A DNA stretch of 11,702 bases, taken from positions 1 to 11,702 of the forward strand of contig CAZZHG010000122.1 in the NCBI GenBank assembly GCA_964653655.1, in the 5' to 3' direction. The DNA is from CAZZHG01 sp964653655 (GTDB lineage: Bacteria > Bdellovibrionota > FAC87 > UBA2466). Made by a program: the position numbers and the translations under genes. Shown piece after piece: positions 7,167-11,702 of this stretch; the stretch's first letter is position 1; each line of letters starts with the position of its first letter. The notes beneath the pieces were generated by a model. It did not search any database. It worked only from the letters and a program-made list of their open reading frames with translations, and was not told where the DNA came from.

Positions 7167-7445
7167 TCAACCCAGCCGGCGCGGAAGCACGAATGCGGCG
7201 ACGAGTCCGAGGGAAGCGAGCCCCGCAAAGGCGAACGCGTACCCGCCGAGATTCAGATAACTGCAGCCGGGCTTGTACGCGAGCCCTTCCGGATACCGCT
7301 CGCAGTTGGGCCCTTGGGAATCATCCTCGCAGCGAAGGTAGAGCATCGTCTCGGCGCAGTACTCCGACTTGTGGACACCGACAATCATGCCGGCACCGAA
7401 CAGAAGCAGGAGAGCCGCTAGGATGGCGAGACGCCGGGTGGACAT
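7167..7445 (-). CDS. Small two-helix membrane protein with cysteine-containing loop
   Basis: A 92-aa hypothetical protein that I do not recognise. An N-terminal helix (residues about 5-25, RLAILAALLLLFGAGMIVGV) is followed by a ~35-residue hydrophilic loop holding four cysteines (in EYC, LRC, NCE and GCS) and a second helix (about 66-86), ending with the basic tail PRRLG. The positively charged STRR before helix 1 and RR after helix 2 predict both ends inside and the cysteine loop outside the inner membrane, where two disulfides could form. The ATG at 7445 gives a clean membrane-anchor start. Upstream in-frame TTG (7526) would overlap the divergent gene and is less likely. No Shine-Dalgarno is visible; see the divergent promoter entry. 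Function unknown. Confidence 0.6.
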   Translation of the reverse strand: MSTRRLAILAALLLLFGAGMIVGVHKSEYCAETMLYLRCEDDSQGPNCERYPEGLAYKPGCSYLNLGGYAFAFAGLASLGLVAAFVLPRRLG

Positions 7446-7451
7446 GAACGG

Positions 7452-7493
7452 AGAATACCCCCATTTGGCACGAACGGGGAGTTGAGGTATCTC
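7452..7493. promoter_or_regulatory. Candidate divergent promoters with near-leaderless starts
   Basis: On the + strand TTGGCA (7465-7470), a 17-base spacer and TATCTC (7488-7493) form a plausible promoter whose start site would fall at or next to the ATG at 7501. On the - strand TATTCT (7457-7452) ends six bases before the ATG at 7445, though no good -35 box is seen. Neither gene has a well-placed Shine-Dalgarno, which fits leaderless or very short leaders. Confidence 0.35.
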
Positions 7494-7500
7494 TGCCCAG

Positions 7501-8013
7501 ATGAAATGCACCCCTGCCAGCGCCAAAGAGTGCTACCACTGCAAAGCGAAACTCTCCCCCGGCACGCCCCACGACTGCTGGACCACGACGGAAGAAAAGC
7601 TGACGGAGAATCTTTCGGAAGATCTGATGGATGCGTGGCTGCGCATTCGCGAGACCGCGACCGGTTTCGGCGAGCAGCGGATCTACGCTTCTCACAAGTC
7701 GATCATGTTCTCGCGAAAGAGCTGCTACTTCTTCGTCCGCCCCAAGAAGTCCAATCTGGAAGTCTTCTTCTTTCTCGGCCGGGCGCTGAAACACCCGATG
7801 ATCCGCCAGAGCTATGCCTCTTCGAAAGTGAAGACGGGTCACCTGGTGAAAATCGTCCACCGGGACGAAGTGGAAATGCCCCTCACGGACTGGTTGAAGG
7901 AAGCCTACGACGACTCCGAGCGGCTTCGGGCCGCGCCGAAAGGACCACGCAAGGCGGCGAAGAAAAAGCGCGCCGCGAAGAAACCCAAGCGTAAGGCGAA
8001 AACTAAGAAGTAG
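7501..8013 (+). CDS. DUF5655 domain protein with zinc-knuckle-like N-terminus and Lys-rich tail
   Basis: A 170-aa protein in three parts. Residues 11-26 hold C11-x2-C14-x9-H24-x-C26, a likely small zinc-binding element. Residues about 33-140 match my memory of DUF5655: LSEDLMDAWLRIRETATGFG, QRIYASHKSIMFSRKSCYFF, then GRALKHPMI and a final PLTDWLKEAYDDS. The last ~26 residues are almost only Lys, Ala, Arg and Pro, like histone H1 or AlgP tails, and probably bind nucleic acid. DUF5655 itself has no firmly established function that I know of. An in-frame TGA at 7483 leaves ATG 7501 as the first possible conventional start. GAGG (7484-7487) is 13 bases away, too far to be a good ribosome-binding site. 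Divergently transcribed from the small membrane protein. Confidence 0.85.
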   Translation: MKCTPASAKECYHCKAKLSPGTPHDCWTTTEEKLTENLSEDLMDAWLRIRETATGFGEQRIYASHKSIMFSRKSCYFFVRPKKSNLEVFFFLGRALKHPMIRQSYASSKVKTGHLVKIVHRDEVEMPLTDWLKEAYDDSERLRAAPKGPRKAAKKKRAAKKPKRKAKTKK

Positions 8014-8122
8014 GCTCGACACAACGTCCTATCCGCGCAAGGTTACTGAGCAAAATGCTGAGCAGAAACACGGCGCTAGCCGTTCAGGTTCGTCCCTCGG
8101 AGAGCCGATAAGCTCCTTGCTC

Positions 8123-8127
8123 AGGAG
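8123..8127 (+). promoter_or_regulatory. Shine-Dalgarno site of the AAA+ ATPase
   Basis: AGGAG lies 8 bases before ATG 8136 and fixes that start. The 122-bp gap before the gene (8014-8135) shows no convincing promoter or terminator; a near repeat of CTGAGCA around 8046-8065 is the only pattern seen. Confidence 0.7.
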
Positions 8128-8135
8128 ATTTCTGC

Positions 8136-9467
8136 ATGTGGATTCCCAAACGGCCCCAATCCCTCGAGGAGGGCGGGCTCGACCCCTACTTCGTCGAAGA
8201 CAGCATTCTAAAAATCATCACCGCTCAGGGAGCGACCCGAGGCTCCTATTTCGCCGACATCATGAAGATCCCCTACTCCCTCGTGGAGCCGGTGATCCAG
8301 AACCTGCGCACGCGCGATCTGATCGGAACGACCGGCGGCGCGGGCATCGGCGGCAACGCGGGCCTCGACTTCGGCCTCACGCCGAAGGGTAATGAAGCCT
8401 CGCAAAAAGCGCTCGATCGCTCGACCTACATAGGTCCCTCTCCCATCGACGTGGGGACCTACATCAACGCCGTTCAGGCGCAGAAATTTCAGTGCAACCT
8501 CGTGCGCAAGCCGCACCTCGATCAGGCCTTCAACGACATCCTGATCAGCCAGGACTATTTGAATCAGCTGGGACCCGCCATCAACTCGGGCGGGCCCATC
8601 TTCCTCTACGGAAAGCCCGGCAACGGTAAGACCACGATGGCGGAACGAATCGCCCGGCTCTTCCGCCAGGGTATTTTCGTTCCCCACACCATCAAGGTGG
8701 ACGGCGAATTCATCCAGGTTTTCGACGAAAAGCTGCACAAAGTGATTCCGGAATCCGCCCTTCCCGAGGATCATCCCGTGCGAAAAGACCCGCGCTCGAT
8801 AGATCCGCGCTGGGTCTTCGCTTTCAGGCCTTTCATCGTGGTGGGGGGCGAGCTGACCCTCGAGATGCTCGATCTGACTTTCCGCGAAGGCCAGCGCAGC
8901 TACGAAGCGCCGTTTCAGCTGAAAGCCAACGGCGGCGTGCTTCTCATCGACGACTTCGGCCGACAGAAAGTGAAGCCCACGGAGTTTCTGAACCGCTGGA
9001 TTTATCCGCTGGAAAAAGGAATGGATTTTCTTTCGCTACAAAGCGGCAAGAAGATTGAAGTCCCCTTCGAACAGCTAATCATTCTGTCGACCAATCTTGA
9101 CCCCAGACAGCTTGGCGACGAGGCTTTTTGGCGCCGGATCAAGTACATGATCGAAACGCCGAGCCCGACGGAAGCCGAATACAAGGTGATCTTCCAGACC
9201 CTGTGCAAGAAGAAGAACGTCGAGTTCGATGAAGAAGCTTTCACTTACCTCATCGAGCGGTACTACAAGCACGCGAAACGGGAGTTCAGGAGCGTGCACC
9301 CGCGCGATCTCATCAACCGCGTGGCGGACCACATTTCGTTCTTCAATCTCCAGCCCAAGCTGACCAAGGTACTCATCGACCGCGCCTGCCGCGCGCTGTT
9401 CGGGGGACTATCGGCGGTCGGCGAAGACACGGGCAGCAGCGCGAAGCCCAATGTCAAAGTAGCTTAA
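8136..9467 (+). CDS. AAA+ ATPase with N-terminal winged-helix-like region
   Basis: A cytoplasmic ATPase of 443 aa. Residues about 20-90 look like a winged-helix domain: helices around ILKIITAQGATRGSYFADIM and YSLVEPVIQNLRTRDLI, a glycine-rich wing and LTPKGNEAS, as in MarR-like folds. The AAA+ core has Walker A GKPGNGKTT (159-167), Walker B VLLIDDFG (268-275), sensor-1 LSTN (317-320) and a candidate arginine finger FWRRIKY (331-337). A C-terminal helical lid with RSVHPRDLINRV (385-396) resembles sensor-2. I recall similar winged-helix AAA+ proteins in several deltaproteobacterial and acidobacterial genomes, some near pilus genes, but no pilus gene is present here. It probably remodels a protein or nucleic-acid partner. 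It stands alone, with its own ribosome-binding site, and its stop is 3 bases from that of the convergent dehydrogenase. Confidence 0.88.
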   Translation: MWIPKRPQSLEEGGLDPYFVEDSILKIITAQGATRGSYFADIMKIPYSLVEPVIQNLRTRDLIGTTGGAGIGGNAGLDFGLTPKGNEASQKALDRSTYIGPSPIDVGTYINAVQAQKFQCNLVRKPHLDQAFNDILISQDYLNQLGPAINSGGPIFLYGKPGNGKTTMAERIARLFRQGIFVPHTIKVDGEFIQVFDEKLHKVIPESALPEDHPVRKDPRSIDPRWVFAFRPFIVVGGELTLEMLDLTFREGQRSYEAPFQLKANGGVLLIDDFGRQKVKPTEFLNRWIYPLEKGMDFLSLQSGKKIEVPFEQLIILSTNLDPRQLGDEAFWRRIKYMIETPSPTEAEYKVIFQTLCKKKNVEFDEEAFTYLIERYYKHAKREFRSVHPRDLINRVADHISFFNLQPKLTKVLIDRACRALFGGLSAVGEDTGSSAKPNVKVA

Positions 9468-9470
9468 GAC

Positions 9471-10520
9471 CTATGCTTCGAGGATGACTTTGAGCGCTTT
9501 GTGCTCGGCGGCGTTCGAGAAGATCTCGTAGCCCTTCTTCACGTCGTGAAGGTTCATCCGGTGGCTGATGAGCTTCGAGGCGTCGATTTTCCCCGACAAA
9601 ACCGCGTCCATCAGCATAGGAATCGTGTTCGTGTGAACGAGACCCGCGGTCAGCGAGAAATTGCGGTACCACATGCGCTCGAGGTGCAACGTAACGGGCT
9701 TTCCGTGCACGCCAAGAATGGCGATGTTGCCGCCGCTCGAAACGATGTCCTGGCAGATGTCCCAGCCCGACGGCGTTCCGATGGCTTCCACCACGACGTC
9801 GACGCCCTTGCCTTCGGTCAGAGCGAGAACCTGTTTCACCGCCGAGCCGTCGGTATTGTCGATGATGTGGGTCGCGCCGATGGCCTTCGCCCGTTCCAGG
9901 CGGTTCGGGTCGCGATCGATGGCGATGATCCGGGACGGCTTGCGAAAAGTCGCGCTCATTAGGGCGGCAAGACCCACGGGCCCCACTCCCACCACCGCGA
10001 CCGTCTGGCCTTCCTGAATCCGTCCATCGAGAACTCCCACTTCGAGTCCCGTGGGAAGAATGTCGCTCAACATGACCAAAGCTTCTTCCGATACCGCGCC
10101 GGCGGGAATCTTGTAGGTGCTGTGATCGACGTGCGGGAGCCGGACATACTCGGCCTGGCAGCCGTCGATGGTGTTGCCGAGCAGCCAGCCGCCGGTCTCG
10201 CAATGGGCGAAAAACTGTTTCTTGCAGTTCGGGCATTTGCCGCACGAGGTGATGCAGGAGATGAGAAGCTTGTCGCCGACTTTGTAGTTCTGAACGGCGG
10301 GGCCCACCTCTTCCACGATGCCGATGCCTTCGTGACCGAGAATCCGGCCTTCGGTGCAGGTGACGACACTTCCGCGCAGAATATGAAGGTCGGTGCCGCA
10401 GATGGTGGTCTTGTGGATCCTCACCACGGCGTCGGTCGGGGCCTGCACCCGGGGAATGGGACGTTCCGCCCAATTCGTGTTTCCCTTACCGTCGTAAACC
10501 AGCGCTTTCATCGAAGGCAT
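9471..10520 (-). CDS. Zinc-dependent alcohol dehydrogenase (MDR superfamily), probably NAD-dependent
   Basis: A 349-aa medium-chain dehydrogenase. Catalytic zinc ligands are C41 (in TICGTD), H63 with E64 (GHEG) and D153 (MLSDILPTG), the Cys-His-Asp pattern of the Clostridium/Thermoanaerobacter-type enzymes. The structural zinc site is complete: C93, C96, C99, C107. The Rossmann motif is GVGPVG (178-183), and D202 at the end of the second strand (AIDRD) favours NAD over NADP. It oxidises an alcohol or reduces an aldehyde or ketone; the substrate cannot be read. GGAG (10530-10527) lies 6 bases before ATG 10520; MKALVY at 10511 is an alternative. It follows tmm by 33 bases on the same strand, suggesting one transcript and perhaps handling of an aldehyde from methylated-amine breakdown. 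Formaldehyde as substrate would be inference only. Confidence 0.93.
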   Translation of the reverse strand: MPSMKALVYDGKGNTNWAERPIPRVQAPTDAVVRIHKTTICGTDLHILRGSVVTCTEGRILGHEGIGIVEEVGPAVQNYKVGDKLLISCITSCGKCPNCKKQFFAHCETGGWLLGNTIDGCQAEYVRLPHVDHSTYKIPAGAVSEEALVMLSDILPTGLEVGVLDGRIQEGQTVAVVGVGPVGLAALMSATFRKPSRIIAIDRDPNRLERAKAIGATHIIDNTDGSAVKQVLALTEGKGVDVVVEAIGTPSGWDICQDIVSSGGNIAILGVHGKPVTLHLERMWYRNFSLTAGLVHTNTIPMLMDAVLSGKIDASKLISHRMNLHDVKKGYEIFSNAAEHKALKVILEA

Positions 10521-10553
10521 TTCGTTCTCCGTTCGGGGGGAGCCTAGCCCACT

Positions 10554-11702
10554 TCACTTCTTGAGGAAAGCTTCCATGGAATCGTCCATGGCTTCCATCC
10601 AAGGCGTGTGGTGGGGCGGAGACTGGTTGCCCGTCATGAGGGACTTGTACGAGTTATTTCGGAAACCCATGATGTCCTGGGCTTTGTGGTGCTCCCATTC
10701 CATGAAGGTCTTGTTGACGGCTTCGATGTCGAACCTCGGATAATCGGTCGCCTCGATGAGCTCCTTCACGTAATCGCCCTGGAACCAGATCATCTGCTCC
10801 GGGTTGCCGAGGGTCTCCTCCCGCGCGCGCCACTTGGCGCTATCGGCCCGCATGGCCTCCAGCGACGGCAGCTGGATTCTCTCCAGAATGATGTCGCGGG
10901 CGAACCAGGCTTGAGCATCGAACATGTTGAACGTGTAAAACTGGTCCTGCATGCCGATGAAATAGAGCCGCGGAATGTTTTCCCAGACGACTCCTTTATA
11001 GAGACCGAGCGGCCAGAGACGGTTCGCCGTCTTGAGGCGCAAGTCGTCCGGCAGAAACGGGAAATGGTGGAGGTAGCCGGTGCAAAGGATGATGGCGTCC
11101 ACTTCCTTGGAAGAGCCGTCTTTGAAATACGCCGTCTTGTTCTCGACTCTTTGAAGAAGCGGAACTTCCGTAAAATTCTCGGGCCAGTTGAATCCCATCG
11201 GTTTCGAGCGGTAGCTCACCGTCACCGACTTCGCGCCGTACTTGTAGCACTGTGATCCGATGTCTTCCGCGGAGTAGCTGCGGCCGATGACCAGAACGTT
11301 CTTGTCCTTGAACTCCAGAGCGTCCCGGAAATCGTGGCTGTGGAGCACGCGGCCGTTGAACTTCGCGAGTCCGTCGAAGTATGGAACGTTCGGCGTGGAG
11401 AAGTGCCCGGACGCGACCACGACGTGATCGAACTTCTCGGAGTACACGCGGTCTTCCTTGCGATCGTGCACCGTGACCGTGAATTGCTTCGTGTCGGGAC
11501 AGAAGGTCACCATCCGAACGGGCGTGGAGAAACGGACCCAGTCGCGCACTCCGGCTTTTTCCACGCGGCCCTTGATGTAATCCCAAAGCACTTCGCGGGG
11601 CGGGTAGGACGGAATCGGTTTTCCGAAATGTTCTTCGAAAGTGTAATCGGCGAACTCGAGACACTCCTTCGGTCCGTTGGACCAGAGGTAGCGGTACATG
11701 CT
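10554..11702 (-). CDS. tmm: Trimethylamine monooxygenase (flavin-containing), N-terminus outside window
   Basis: NADPH- and FAD-dependent enzyme that oxidises trimethylamine to trimethylamine N-oxide. The visible 382 residues align, from memory, nearly continuously with characterised Tmm of Methylocella and marine bacteria: SMYRYLWSNGPKECLEF, SYPPREVLWDYIKGRV, GSQCYKYGAK, LWPLGLYKGVVWE, GMQDQFYTFNMFDAQAW and YKSLMTGNQSPPHHTPW. Counting from the first visible Met (11699), the FMO fingerprint FxGxxxHxxxF is F114-F124, the NADPH-site motif GRSYSAED is 139-146, and CTGY is 206-209. About 65-70 N-terminal residues, including the FAD GxGxxG, must lie beyond base 11702; the Met at 11699 is internal, not the start. 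It is first in a two-gene unit with the zinc dehydrogenase. The usual partners tdm and the TMAO transporter are not in view. Confidence 0.93.
   Translation of the reverse strand, partial: SMYRYLWSNGPKECLEFADYTFEEHFGKPIPSYPPREVLWDYIKGRVEKAGVRDWVRFSTPVRMVTFCPDTKQFTVTVHDRKEDRVYSEKFDHVVVASGHFSTPNVPYFDGLAKFNGRVLHSHDFRDALEFKDKNVLVIGRSYSAEDIGSQCYKYGAKSVTVSYRSKPMGFNWPENFTEVPLLQRVENKTAYFKDGSSKEVDAIILCTGYLHHFPFLPDDLRLKTANRLWPLGLYKGVVWENIPRLYFIGMQDQFYTFNMFDAQAWFARDIILERIQLPSLEAMRADSAKWRAREETLGNPEQMIWFQGDYVKELIEATDYPRFDIEAVNKTFMEWEHHKAQDIMGFRNNSYKSLMTGNQSPPHHTPWMEAMDDSMEAFLKK

Noticed and set aside
9454..10473. 339-codon minus-strand frame inside the dehydrogenase
   Set aside because: Out-of-frame shadow rich in Arg/Ser/His; the true frame has complete zinc and Rossmann motifs.

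Overview
The window is GC-rich (by eye about 60%), densely coded DNA from a diderm (Gram-negative) bacterium. This is supported by LolD/MacB-type ABC genes, a signal-peptide-bearing beta-barrel protein ending in phenylalanine, and a LolA-like periplasmic protein. GTG and TTG starts are used. The lineage cannot be fixed from the sequence; a deltaproteobacterial, bdellovibrionotal or similar environmental group would fit, but that is a guess.

Region 1 (184-6858, + strand) is a tightly coupled six-gene operon: ABC ATPase, a large FtsX/MacB-type permease (698 aa), a second permease (433 aa), an exported LolA-like outer-membrane-lipoprotein-sorting protein, an outer-membrane beta-barrel protein, and a small four-helix DoxX-like membrane protein. 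Stop/start overlaps (ATGA) or gaps of a few bases join all of them. Together the first five look like a complete inner membrane - periplasm - outer membrane route: an asymmetric LolCDE-like ABC machine hands a hydrophobic or lipidated cargo to a LolA-like carrier, with a dedicated outer-membrane barrel as possible acceptor. The cargo is unknown. This is the most interesting unit in the window.

Region 2 (6859-7166) has no gene. It holds a degenerate 6-bp-periodic repeat (6861-6961), a weak hairpin (6983-7019) and a long imperfect inverted repeat (7033-7157) that looks like a dispersed palindromic element.

Region 3 (7167-8013) is a divergent pair: a small two-helix membrane protein with a cysteine-containing loop (- strand), and a DUF5655 protein with an N-terminal CCHC cluster and a histone-H1-like lysine-rich tail (+ strand). 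The 55-bp gap between them may hold promoters so close to the starts that the transcripts would be nearly leaderless.

Region 4 (8136-9467, + strand) is an AAA+ ATPase with an N-terminal winged-helix-like segment. It converges, 3 bp apart, on Region 5 (9471-11702, - strand), a two-gene unit of a trimethylamine monooxygenase (tmm, N-terminus cut off by the window edge) followed by an NAD-type zinc alcohol dehydrogenase. That pair suggests methylated-amine oxidation, with the dehydrogenase acting on an unknown alcohol or aldehyde.
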